Of a DNA stretch of 9,576 bases, positions 1 to 6,732 are shown piece by piece. Below the pieces are notes generated by a model. That model was not told the DNA's origin. It ran no database searches and worked only from the letters and a program-made list of their open reading frames with translations. Each line of letters begins with the position of its first letter. Positions within the stretch are counted from its first letter, which is position 1. The stretch is taken from positions 1 to 9,576 of the forward strand of contig JAADFP010000053.1 in NCBI GenBank assembly GCA_013152825.1, given 5' to 3'. A program made the translations under genes and the position numbers. The stretch comes from Caldisericota bacterium (lineage in GTDB: Bacteria > CAIJMQ01 > JAADFP01).

Positions 1-2
1 GC

Positions 3-581
3 TTGCGAAAGTTGCATACTTTGACCTGCAGGCAATATTTGGAGGGAGCAAATAAGTCCCGGGGTATTCTCATCACCTTTGACGATGGTTTCAGGGATAA
101 TTATGAGTTTGCCTTTCCTCTGCTTAAAAAGTTTGGTTTTACAGCTACAATATTCCTGGTAGTGGGTGATGTAGGAAAAAAGATTGCCTGGGAGGAATCC
201 GAAGAACAATATCCCGAAGAATTACTCTCCTGGGATCAAATCCTGGAAATGCACGATTATGGCATAGACTTCCAGGTGCATGGATTTACCCATAGGCACA
301 TGGAGAGATTAAGTGCTGGCGAGTTAAAGCAGGAACTTAAGACTGCGAAGGAAATCCTGGAGGAAAAACTGCACAAGGCAATAGAATTTTTAGCCTACCC
401 TTACGGTACCTACAGCAGCCTGGTCAAACAAGTGGCACGGGAATGCGGATACCGGGCGGCATTTACCACCTGGAAAGGGCAGGGGCGGGATAACTATGAA
501 ATCAGGAGAATGGGCATAAAATATAACCACAGCTTGATAAAATTTATACGCTATGTAGAATGGGGAAAGAAGAGAAAATGA
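3..581 (+). CDS. Polysaccharide deacetylase (NodB/CE4 fold), N-terminus missing
   Basis: Probable metal-dependent deacetylase of N-acetylated cell-wall or surface polysaccharide (carbohydrate esterase family 4). Numbering from the TTG at 3, the metal/catalytic motif TFDDG is at residues 25-29, the second metal motif HGFTH at 93-97 (the family usually has SHTxxH here), and the third motif AYPYG at 131-135. The visible 192 residues begin only about 20 residues before TFDDG. Family members normally carry an additional N-terminal stretch with a conserved Tyr-His, and no stop precedes position 3 in this frame. The gene therefore very probably starts outside the window and the TTG is not its real start. 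Any signal peptide would lie in the missing part, so location and substrate cannot be judged. Its stop overlaps the next start as ATGA at 578-581, which suggests translational coupling to nadB. Fold assignment is secure; substrate is unknown. Confidence 0.9.
   Translation: MRKLHTLTCRQYLEGANKSRGILITFDDGFRDNYEFAFPLLKKFGFTATIFLVVGDVGKKIAWEESEEQYPEELLSWDQILEMHDYGIDFQVHGFTHRHMERLSAGELKQELKTAKEILEEKLHKAIEFLAYPYGTYSSLVKQVARECGYRAAFTTWKGQGRDNYEIRRMGIKYNHSLIKFIRYVEWGKKRK
562..574 (+). promoter_or_regulatory. Ribosome binding site deciding the nadB start
   Basis: The purine run GGGGAAAGAAGAG ends a few bases before the ATG at 578 and is a plausible Shine-Dalgarno region for it. The alternative in-frame ATG at 560 has no purine-rich sequence at the right distance, and this purine run would lie inside its coding sequence. 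The ATG at 578 also forms the common ATGA overlap with the deacetylase stop, so 578 is preferred. Confidence 0.5.
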
Positions 582-2191
582 AAAAGAAGGAGAGTCTGGT
601 AAGCCCAAAGGGCAGCGGGATTCCTCACCTGTACACCGATTTTCTGGTAGTAGGGAGTGGGGTGGCGGCATTGCGCTGTGCCATTAAACTATCTGAATAT
701 GGCAAGGTGCTGCTCATCACCAAGGGAAAGCTTATCGATTCCAACACTTTCGAGGCCCAGGGCGGAGTAGCTGTGCCAAAGTCATTGGAAGATACTTCCT
801 CCCACTTTGCCGATACCCTGAAAGCAGGCAGAGGGCTTAACAATCCAGAAGTAGTAAAAATACTGGTAGAAAAGGGCAGGGAAAGAGTAGAAGAGTTAGT
901 GAGATGGGGAGCCACCTTTGATACAAAGGGAGGGGAATTTCACCTTACCCGGGAGGGAGGACATTCCCGCAACCGCATACTCCATGCTGGAGGCGATGCT
1001 ACGGGCAGAGAGATTTCGCGGATAGCGAGAGTTATGGTTACCCCCAATATCTCCTTTTCGGAATTTACCTTTGCCGTAGATTTACTGGTGGAGAGAGATG
1101 CCTGTCTGGGTGTGCTGGGCTTCCGGGAAAAGGAAGGGTTTATCGCCATTCTGGCCAAAAAGACCATCCTGGCTACTGGTGGAGCAGGGCAGGTTTATAG
1201 AGAAACTACCAATAATCAGGTAATCACGGGCGATGGCATTGCTATGGCCTATCGGGCTGGCTGTGAGGTTATGGACATGGAGTTCATGCAGTTTCACCCT
1301 ACTGCATTGTACATTGCAGGAGCAGCCCGCTTGCTGCTTATTTCAGAGGCGGTAAGAGGAGAAGGGGGAGTCTTACGAAACAAGTTCGGAGAAGCCTTTA
1401 TGAAAAAGTATCATCCGGAAGGAGACCTCTCGCCACGGGATATTGTGGTAAGGGGGATATTTGAAGAGATGTTACAGACAAAAACTACCCATGTATATCT
1501 GGATGTTACCCACATTCCCTTTAAAAAGCTGAAAGAGAGATTCCCCCACATTATCCAGGCCTGCAAGGATGTAGGCGTGGATGTAAGATATGCTCCCATA
1601 CCGGTTAGGCCGAGTGCACATTATTTCATGGGGGGAGTACGTGTGAATGACAGAGGTGAGACCAACCTGGAAGGCCTCTATGCTTGCGGTGAATGTGCGT
1701 GCTCCGGGCTGCATGGCGCAAATAGGCTGGCTTCTAACTCGCTGCTGGAAGGGTTGGTATTTGGAGAAATTGTAGGGGAGCAGGCAGGCAGCACCCTGCA
1801 GAAGAGCTATTATCCCAGGAGAAGAATTCCCTACGGTGATATTTACCCGGGAGGAAGCCATTTATCCCTGGACCTGCAGGATGTAAAAATGTCATTAAAA
1901 AGTCTAATGTCAAGGCATGTAGGAATAATCCGGGACGATGAAAGCTTACAGGAAGCAGAAGAACGGATTCGTTTCTGGTGTGGATATATTATGAGGCGGG
2001 AATTTTTCTATCCGGAAGGTTGGGAGCTACAGAACCTGCTCACCGTCGCCCGGCTGATAGTGCATGCGGCTAAGATAAGGGAAGAAAGCCGGGGCGTCCA
2101 TTACCGCAGTGATTATCCGGAGGAAAAAGATTCCTGGAGAAAACATATAGTGTTAAGTAAAGACAAGGGGGTAAAAATTGTTGGAAAATAA
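578..2191 (+). CDS. nadB: L-aspartate oxidase NadB
   Basis: FAD-dependent cytoplasmic enzyme that oxidises L-aspartate to iminoaspartate, the first step of de novo NAD synthesis; NadA (quinolinate synthase) normally uses the product but is not in this window. The product is 537 residues from the ATG at 578, or 543 from the alternative ATG at 560, close to the usual NadB length. An N-terminal dinucleotide-binding motif VVGSGVAAL lies near residue 25. It is followed by the NadB/SdhA-family signatures FEAQGG, TREGGHSRNRILHA with DATG, ILATGGAGQVY, MQFHPTAL, SEAVRGEGG, SPRDIV, PSAHYFMGG and GANRLASNSLLEG. These contain the His and Arg residues expected in the active site. The C-terminal helical domain is present, with GIIRD and ESRGVHYRSDYP. 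The active-site pattern and the C-terminus favour NadB over succinate dehydrogenase or fumarate reductase, and no iron-sulphur partner gene is adjacent. The gene overlaps purC by 14 bases. Confidence 0.96.
   Translation: MKKKESLVSPKGSGIPHLYTDFLVVGSGVAALRCAIKLSEYGKVLLITKGKLIDSNTFEAQGGVAVPKSLEDTSSHFADTLKAGRGLNNPEVVKILVEKGRERVEELVRWGATFDTKGGEFHLTREGGHSRNRILHAGGDATGREISRIARVMVTPNISFSEFTFAVDLLVERDACLGVLGFREKEGFIAILAKKTILATGGAGQVYRETTNNQVITGDGIAMAYRAGCEVMDMEFMQFHPTALYIAGAARLLLISEAVRGEGGVLRNKFGEAFMKKYHPEGDLSPRDIVVRGIFEEMLQTKTTHVYLDVTHIPFKKLKERFPHIIQACKDVGVDVRYAPIPVRPSAHYFMGGVRVNDRGETNLEGLYACGECACSGLHGANRLASNSLLEGLVFGEIVGEQAGSTLQKSYYPRRRIPYGDIYPGGSHLSLDLQDVKMSLKSLMSRHVGIIRDDESLQEAEERIRFWCGYIMRREFFYPEGWELQNLLTVARLIVHAAKIREESRGVHYRSDYPEEKDSWRKHIVLSKDKGVKIVGK
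2165..2171 (+). promoter_or_regulatory. Ribosome binding site for purC TTG start
   Basis: AAGGGGG lies 6 bases before the TTG at 2178 and 9 bases before a second in-frame TTG at 2181, inside the 3' end of nadB. No ATG is available before the conserved KGKVRDIY motif, so a TTG start is needed; which of the two is used cannot be decided. Confidence 0.6.
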
Positions 2192-2843
2192 CGGAATTTA
2201 CGAGAGCAACCTAGACATCCCTCTTTTAAAAAAAGGCAAAGTGCGCGATATCTACGACCTGGGGGATGCATTACTTATCGTTGCTACAGACAGGATATCT
2301 GCCTTCGATGTAGTCCTTCCCACTGTAATACCAGATAAAGGGAAAATTCTTACCCAGATTTCCTGTTTCTGGTTCAAGACAACCTCTTCCATAATAAAAA
2401 ACCATGTAATTACCTGTAAAGCCGAAGAGTTTCCTCCCCTGTTAAAGAAACACGCGCAAATGCTGGCAAAGAGAAGCATGCTGGTAAAAAAGGCGGAGAT
2501 TATTCCCATAGAATGCGTGGTGAGAGGGTACCTGGCAGGAAGTGCCTGGAAGGAATACATTAGTACAGGAACAGTACAGGGGATAAAATTGCCCGCTGGT
2601 TTAAAAGAAGGGGATAAGCTTCCTCAGCCTATCTTTACTCCCTCCACCAAGGAGGAAGGTGAACATGACAAGCCCCTTACCTGGCAGGAAACGGAGGAAA
2701 TCATAGGGAAGGAGAAAACAAAAATCTTGCAGGAAACATCCCTGAAAATATACCAATTTGCTGCCCACTATGCAGAAGAAAAGGGCATCATCATTGCGGA
2801 TACAAAGTTTGAGTTGAGTTCGGCGAGAGAGAAAGTGAAATAA
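2178..2843 (+). CDS. purC: SAICAR synthetase PurC, 5' part of a frameshifted gene
   Basis: SAICAR synthetase joins aspartate to CAIR using ATP in purine biosynthesis. This frame encodes the N-terminal and central parts. Visible motifs are KKGKVRDIYDLGD (ATP-binding loop, about residues 18-30), ATDRISAFDVVLP, DKGKILTQIS, IECVVRGYLAGSAWKEY and FTPSTKEEGEHD, all typical of the longer ADE1-like bacterial PurC type of roughly 300 residues. The frame runs as expected to DTKFE (2799-2813). It then continues out of family as LSSAREKVK and stops at 2841-2843, giving only 221 residues and lacking the C-terminal region. The missing part lies immediately downstream in another frame (2813-3079). The cause is a tandem duplication of GAGTT at 2811-2820. 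Either the gene is genuinely mutated or the assembly is wrong; deleting one copy gives 298 residues. The neighbour nadB also makes an aspartate-using enzyme, but no pathway link is required. Confidence 0.95.
   Translation: MLENNGIYESNLDIPLLKKGKVRDIYDLGDALLIVATDRISAFDVVLPTVIPDKGKILTQISCFWFKTTSSIIKNHVITCKAEEFPPLLKKHAQMLAKRSMLVKKAEIIPIECVVRGYLAGSAWKEYISTGTVQGIKLPAGLKEGDKLPQPIFTPSTKEEGEHDKPLTWQETEEIIGKEKTKILQETSLKIYQFAAHYAEEKGIIIADTKFELSSAREKVK
2811..2820 (+). repeat. 5-base tandem duplication (GAGTT x2) causing the purC frameshift
   Basis: The sequence reads TTT GAGTT GAGTT C GGC. With one GAGTT removed it translates as F-E-F-G and continues as ERESEIILVDELLTP, matching the family pattern DTKFEFG...VDEVLTPDSSRFW. 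The duplication adds 5 bases and moves the ribosome out of the frame used from 2813 to 3079. Confidence 0.9.
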
Positions 2844-2848
2844 TCCTG

Positions 2849-3079
2849 GTGGACGAACTCCTCACCCCGGATTCTTCCCGCTTCTGGCCTAAAGAAAACT
2901 GGGTGCCGGGAGAGAAACAGGAGGATTTTGACAAGCAGGTAGTAAGGGATTACCTGGATTCGCTGGATTGGGATAAGACCCCTCCCGGGCCGACTCTTCC
3001 CGAGGATATTGTGGAATTAGCCAGGGCAAGGTACCTGGAAGCTTACCGGAGAATAATAGGGAAATCCCCGGAATTATGA
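2849..3079 (+). pseudogene. purC: PurC C-terminal fragment, displaced into another frame
   Basis: This is not an independent gene but the C-terminal part of SAICAR synthetase. It reads VDELLTPDSSRFW, then PGEKQEDFDKQVVRDYLDS, then a proline-rich PPGPTLPEDIVELARARYLEAY, matching the end of ADE1-like PurC in order and spacing. The frame is open from 2813, where it encodes EFGERESEIIL before the formal GTG at 2849. That GTG has no Shine-Dalgarno site and lies within a conserved segment, so it is unlikely to be a real start. Without frame repair the fragment would lack the nucleotide-binding part and could not be active alone. Its stop overlaps the next ATG as ATGA at 3076-3079. An automatic annotation would probably call it a small hypothetical protein. 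Confidence 0.92.
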
Positions 3080-3771
3080 GATATCTTCTGGTTGTTCTTC
3101 TTGTGTTTGCCTTCTTCCTGCCTTCTTTCGCAGAAGAGTGGCATTACGTGGTTAAATGGATGGGGATAAAAGTAGCCCGCATGAATGTAAAAATAGAAGA
3201 GCAATCTTCCTCGGTGCAGATGAAAGCAAATCTGAGAACCGTGGGCCTTTTCAGCCTTACCCGTCGCATAAATGACAGCATGGAAAGCACCTGGGATAAA
3301 GAAAAGCGAGAACTAAAATACTTCAAGGAAGTGCTGAACGAAAGAAGCTACCATTACAGCGAAGAAGTGATTTTTAAAGAGGGAAAGGCATACAAGGGCA
3401 ATAACATAACGCCGATTCCTCCCAATACTTATGACCCTCTGGCACTTTTCTACTCCCTGCGCTACATTTCCCCGGAGAAGAAGGAATGGCAGTATAATCT
3501 TTACGTGCACGGGAAGGTTAGAGCAATAAGCTTGATAGTGCTCAAAGAAGAGAGGCTAAAAATTTATAACGATTACTTCCAGACGATTAAAGTGGTGCCG
3601 CGGACAAATTTTAAGGAATTAGAAGGAGCGGCAAGAAAAGTGAAAAAACTGGAGTTATGGTTGGCAGGCGAAAAACGAGTGCCTGTTTTAATGGAAATGA
3701 AGAGTAGTTTTGGCCGGATAACCTTCCTGCTGGAAAACCGGAAGCAGTTCGTACAGGATAGCAAGCAGTGA
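3076..3771 (+). CDS. DUF3108-domain exported protein
   Basis: Predicted secreted or periplasmic protein of unknown function, 231 residues. Residues 1-19 form a signal peptide: Arg2, a hydrophobic core LLVVLLVFAFFLP, and a likely cleavage after Ser-Phe-Ala at 17-19. The mature part starts EEWHYVVKWMGIKVARMNVKI, followed by a T-x-G-x-x-S-x-x-x-x-I-x-D segment (TVGLFSLTRRINDSMES) and a long beta-rich region. This resembles DUF3108 proteins, where a strand pattern beginning Y-x-V-x-W-x-G-I/A is typical. No catalytic motif is evident. The ATG overlaps the stop of the PurC 3' fragment as ATGA and lacks a strong Shine-Dalgarno site, so expression may depend on coupling. The last codons fall in a 7-base-periodic tract (3742-3776), so the QDSKQ tail may come from repeat DNA. 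The family call rests on pattern recognition. Confidence 0.75.
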   Translation: MRYLLVVLLVFAFFLPSFAEEWHYVVKWMGIKVARMNVKIEEQSSSVQMKANLRTVGLFSLTRRINDSMESTWDKEKRELKYFKEVLNERSYHYSEEVIFKEGKAYKGNNITPIPPNTYDPLALFYSLRYISPEKKEWQYNLYVHGKVRAISLIVLKEERLKIYNDYFQTIKVVPRTNFKELEGAARKVKKLELWLAGEKRVPVLMEMKSSFGRITFLLENRKQFVQDSKQ

Positions 3772-3776
3772 ACAGG
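3742..3776 (+). repeat. Degenerate 7-base-periodic tract at the end of the DUF3108 gene
   Basis: AAGCAGT occurs at 3742-3748 and again at 3763-3769, exactly three 7-base steps apart, with GGATAGC (3756-3762) and GAACAGG (3770-3776) in register. The units resemble those after the ROK kinase gene at 9151-9171 (GAATAGT, GAATAGT, AAGCAGC). ATAGCAAGCAGTGAA here and ATAGTAAGCAGCGAA there agree at 13 of 15 positions. The stop codon TGA (3769-3771) lies inside the tract. It is short, so chance cannot be excluded. Confidence 0.4.
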
Positions 3777-3784
3777 GGGAAATT

Positions 3785-4885
3785 ATGAGAGGAGAAGGAT
3801 ACTGGAAAAGATTTATCGAGACCCTGCACCGCTTGCACGAGGAGAAGATAAAGAAGAATGTCTCCTGTCTGTTTGCTGAGCGGGAATTATTCCGCATGAT
3901 TGCAGAATCGTTGAAGATAGGTATCGCAGTGACTGATGCAAAGGGCGGGGTGGTTTACGTTAACCCGGCTGCCTTGCGTATAACAGGGGGAGAAGGCAGG
4001 GAAGGGGACGTGTTCCCCTTGTGGGAAACCCTAAAAAAAGAAGAGAGAGAAGAAGGGGAGGTGAAAATAGATGGCGCAACTCCCCGCTACCTCTGGTTCT
4101 GGAAAACCGCCTGGGCGGAAAACATTCTCTTTTCCTTCCTGGATATAACAGAACAGAAACAGCGGGAAGAGGACAGGATATGGAAAGATAAATTTTCCTC
4201 TTTTCAGTATCTTGCCGCCGGGGTGGCGCATGAGCTGGGGAATCCCCTTAATGCTTTAAAAATCCACGCTGATCTTATGGAGAGAATGATGAACAAGGGG
4301 GAGGAGGAGAAAGCCAGGGAGCATCTCCGGGTGATTAAAGAGGAGATTCTCAGGCTGGAAAGCATCGTGCAGGATTTCCTGGACGTACTAAGGCCGATTC
4401 ATCTATCTTTGAGTGAAATGAGAGTGGAAGAAGTGATAAAATCTACCCTGGAGTTGTTCTTACCTGCCATGCAGGAGAAAGGAGTTATTTGTGAAATCAA
4501 GCTCTCTGAATCCACTCCTCCGCTTTTGCTGGACAGGGAGAGATTAAAACAGGCATTGATAAATATTCTTAATAATGCTCTACATGCTACGGGAAGAAAC
4601 GGGAAGATCGTAGTGAGCACGGGCGAGCAGAAAGGTTTTGTACATATTGTGATAACAGACGATGGAGAAGGCATCCCGGCCAGTGCCCTTGCCCACATCT
4701 TCGAACCATTTTTTACTACCAGAGAGAAAGGCATGGGTTTGGGGTTAACCATTACTCAGAGAATAGTTAAGGCGCATGGGGGCAGTATAGAGGTAAAAAG
4801 CAAACCCGGAAAAGGAACCATTACCACCATATCTCTTCCCATAAAGCGTACGCAGGTTCCACTTCCGGCAAAGAGGCAGGTATGA
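3785..4885 (+). CDS. Soluble PAS-domain sensor histidine kinase (NtrB-like)
   Basis: Cytoplasmic sensor kinase of 366 residues with no hydrophobic segment long enough to cross a membrane. A PAS domain spans about residues 36-122 (from MIAESLKIGIAVTD to DITEQ). It is followed by a HisKA dimerisation helix with the H-box AAGVAHELGNPLNALK and phospho-acceptor His149. The HATPase domain shows the N-box QALINILNNALHA (Asn264), G1 box DDGEGIP (292-298), F-box FEPFFTT (306-312) and G2 box KGMGLGLTI (315-323). The layout matches NtrB-type kinases that pair with sigma54 activators, and the next gene encodes such an activator with an ATGA overlap at 4882, so the two are almost certainly cognate. AGGGGG at 3774-3779 is its Shine-Dalgarno site. 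The short cytoplasmic PAS domain implies an intracellular signal, which the sequence does not identify. Confidence 0.95.
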   Translation: MRGEGYWKRFIETLHRLHEEKIKKNVSCLFAERELFRMIAESLKIGIAVTDAKGGVVYVNPAALRITGGEGREGDVFPLWETLKKEEREEGEVKIDGATPRYLWFWKTAWAENILFSFLDITEQKQREEDRIWKDKFSSFQYLAAGVAHELGNPLNALKIHADLMERMMNKGEEEKAREHLRVIKEEILRLESIVQDFLDVLRPIHLSLSEMRVEEVIKSTLELFLPAMQEKGVICEIKLSESTPPLLLDRERLKQALINILNNALHATGRNGKIVVSTGEQKGFVHIVITDDGEGIPASALAHIFEPFFTTREKGMGLGLTITQRIVKAHGGSIEVKSKPGKGTITTISLPIKRTQVPLPAKRQV

Positions 4886-6258
4886 AAGGTTTATTACTTT
4901 TAGTGGAAGATGACCAGAATGCCCGGGAAGGGATGAGGGCGGCCCTGGAGGAGGAAGGTTATCAGGTCATTGGTAAAGAGGATGCGCAGGGAGCCATTGA
5001 AATACTAAAGAGGGAAAAAGTAGATTTACTGATAACCGACCTCCGCCTGCCCGGCATGGATGGGCTATCACTGCTTAAAAAGACTCAGGAGGTTTCCCCG
5101 GCCACCTTAATTATCATAATCACGGCCTATGCCACCGTAGAAAACGCGGTGGAAGCGATGAAAGAGGGAGCCTATGATTACGTTACCAAACCCATAAATC
5201 TGGATAGATTCTTGCTGTTGATAAAGAGAGCAGTAGCAGAAAAAAAACAGAGAGAAGAGTACCAGATTCTGAGGGAAAAGTACGAGACTTTGAAAAGACA
5301 GGTAGAAGAACGGCACAGCTTTGAAAGTCTTATTGGTGCCTCTCATAAAATGCGGGAAATATTTCAGACCATTTTACAAATCGCTCCTACCCGCGTGCCG
5401 GTGCTCATTCAGGGAGAGAGTGGAACAGGCAAGGAGCTTATTGCCCGCGCGCTTCACGCCAGAAGCAACAGGAAAGATAAACCATTCATTGCTGTCCATT
5501 GTGCTGCATTGGCCACGACCCTGCTGGAGAGCGAGCTTTTTGGCCACGAAAAGGGCGCATTTACTGGAGCAGTGGAAAGTAAGCCTGGCAGGTTCGAGCT
5601 TGCCAATCATGGCACGCTTTTCCTGGACGAGGTAAGCGAGATAGACCCAGCAGTGCAGGTGAAATTACTCAGGGTCCTGCAAGAACAGGAATTCGAGAGG
5701 GTGGGTGGGGTAAAAACCATCAAGGTAGATGTAAGGGTGATAAGTGCTACAAACGTACGTTTGGAAGAAAAGGTAAAAGAGGGAAAATTCAGGGAGGACC
5801 TTTATTACCGTTTAAAAGTAATTACCCTGAATATACCTCCCTTGCGAGAGCGGAAGGAAGATATCCCGCTTTTGGTGCATGCTTTTATCAAAGAAGCCAA
5901 CGAGGCTAACAAGAAAAAGATAAAGGGGATAACTTCGCGCGCCCTGACTTTTCTAATAAACTATTCCTGGCCAGGAAATGTCAGGGAATTAAAGAACGTT
6001 ATAGAAAGCATGGTGGTTCTGGCCAAGAAAGATATTATCTCGGCCGCGGATATCCCGATATATATAAAGGAAGAGCTGGAGAGCAAGGAAGCTGTTGTCC
6101 CGGTTAAGCTCGAGGGGTCCTGGGCAGAGATAGAGAAGACACTAATCTTCGCCGCGTTGAGGTATGCGGAAGGAAACAAATCCCGTGCTGCCGATTTGCT
6201 CGGGCTGTCGCGGAGAACCCTTTACCGGAAACTTAAAGAGTTGGAAATAGCCGGGTAA
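4882..6258 (+). CDS. NtrC-family sigma54-dependent response regulator
   Basis: Transcription activator of 458 residues with three domains. The receiver domain (about 1-120) has the acidic pair Glu9-Asp10, phospho-acceptor Asp53 (ITDLRLPGMDG), Thr81 and Lys103. After a charged linker with heptad character (115-145) comes the AAA+ domain. It has Walker A GESGTGKE (178-185), ELFGHEKGAFTGA with the sigma54-contacting GAFTGA loop intact (225-230), Walker B GTLFLDE (244-250), FREDLYYRL, and NYSWPGNVRELKN. A Fis-type helix-turn-helix ends the protein (NKSRAADLLGLSRRTLYRKLKEL). With an intact receiver, GAFTGA and DNA-binding helix it should activate RNA polymerase with sigma54 after phosphorylation by the upstream kinase. 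Target promoters are not evident in this window, and rpoN must lie elsewhere. The ATGA overlap couples it to the kinase gene. Confidence 0.97.
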   Translation: MKGLLLLVEDDQNAREGMRAALEEEGYQVIGKEDAQGAIEILKREKVDLLITDLRLPGMDGLSLLKKTQEVSPATLIIIITAYATVENAVEAMKEGAYDYVTKPINLDRFLLLIKRAVAEKKQREEYQILREKYETLKRQVEERHSFESLIGASHKMREIFQTILQIAPTRVPVLIQGESGTGKELIARALHARSNRKDKPFIAVHCAALATTLLESELFGHEKGAFTGAVESKPGRFELANHGTLFLDEVSEIDPAVQVKLLRVLQEQEFERVGGVKTIKVDVRVISATNVRLEEKVKEGKFREDLYYRLKVITLNIPPLRERKEDIPLLVHAFIKEANEANKKKIKGITSRALTFLINYSWPGNVRELKNVIESMVVLAKKDIISAADIPIYIKEELESKEAVVPVKLEGSWAEIEKTLIFAALRYAEGNKSRAADLLGLSRRTLYRKLKELEIAG

Positions 6259-6267
6259 ACTATTATT

Positions 6268-6732
6268 ATGGAAAACAGCCAGTTACTTTATACTGAATTA
6301 GGAGATTTGGTTATAGTGAGGGTGGAATGTAAAGGCACCTGGGTAGAGAGCAAAGCGTTCCTGGAATTTGCCAAAAGAAAGATAAAAGAAGGGAAAAAGG
6401 TTATAGTAGATTTGAGTAACTGCAAGCTTTTAGACAGCACTTTCCTGGGAAGCCTGGCTTATCTTGCCTTAAAAAGGGGTAAAATAGAAATTTTTAAGCC
6501 GGGTAAAGCGATAAAAAGGGCCATACAAACTCTGGGGCTGGGAAAGATTATTAAGGAGATAGATATCCCCGTGGGAGAGGGAAAGAAAGGCGTAGTAGAG
6601 AAGAAGCTCTCTCCTCCCGAAGCAGAAACAATTCTCCTGGCGCATAAAAGCCTGGTGAAAGCTCACCCCGGAAACCTGCCGGAATTCAAAGACCTCATAG
6701 AAATGATGGAGAAAGAAATTGAAAAAAAATAA
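6268..6732 (+). CDS. STAS-domain anti-anti-sigma factor-like protein
   Basis: Protein of 154 residues with an N-terminal STAS domain (about 5-100) of the SpoIIAA/RsbV type. The key motif VIVDLSNCKLLDSTFLGSLA carries Asp56-Ser57, the serine normally phosphorylated by an RsbW/SpoIIAB-type kinase. The fold continues to IEIFKPGKAIKRAIQTLGLGKII, typical of the family. A C-terminal extension of about 45 residues (LAHKSLVKAHPGNLPEFKDLIEMMEKE) goes beyond the usual length of about 110 residues and looks helical. Its role is unknown. The start at 6268 lies 9 bases after the regulator gene, with no convincing Shine-Dalgarno site, so it may rely on reinitiation. The next gene encodes a PP2C phosphatase that would be expected to remove phosphate from Ser57, as RsbU does for RsbV. 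The kinase/anti-sigma partner is absent here. Confidence 0.9.
   Translation: MENSQLLYTELGDLVIVRVECKGTWVESKAFLEFAKRKIKEGKKVIVDLSNCKLLDSTFLGSLAYLALKRGKIEIFKPGKAIKRAIQTLGLGKIIKEIDIPVGEGKKGVVEKKLSPPEAETILLAHKSLVKAHPGNLPEFKDLIEMMEKEIEKK

Noticed and set aside
433..448. Possible sigma54 promoter (TGGCAC followed by TGC)
   Set aside because: The GG and GC elements are one base too close for a -24/-12 promoter and the site lies inside the deacetylase gene. Other TGGCAC sites noticed by eye also lacked a spaced TTGC.
560..577. Upstream ATG at 560 as the nadB start
   Set aside because: It has no Shine-Dalgarno site, whereas the ATG at 578 follows a purine run and forms an ATGA overlap with the previous stop.
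1472..1861. Minus-strand reading frame of 129 codons within nadB
   Set aside because: It lies wholly opposite conserved NadB motifs and shows no recognisable domain; it is a shadow of the real gene. The other minus-strand frames were dismissed for the same reason.
2849..3079. Independent small protein of 76 residues
   Set aside because: Its sequence is the conserved C-terminus of PurC, the GTG has no ribosome binding site, and the frame is open upstream to 2813.
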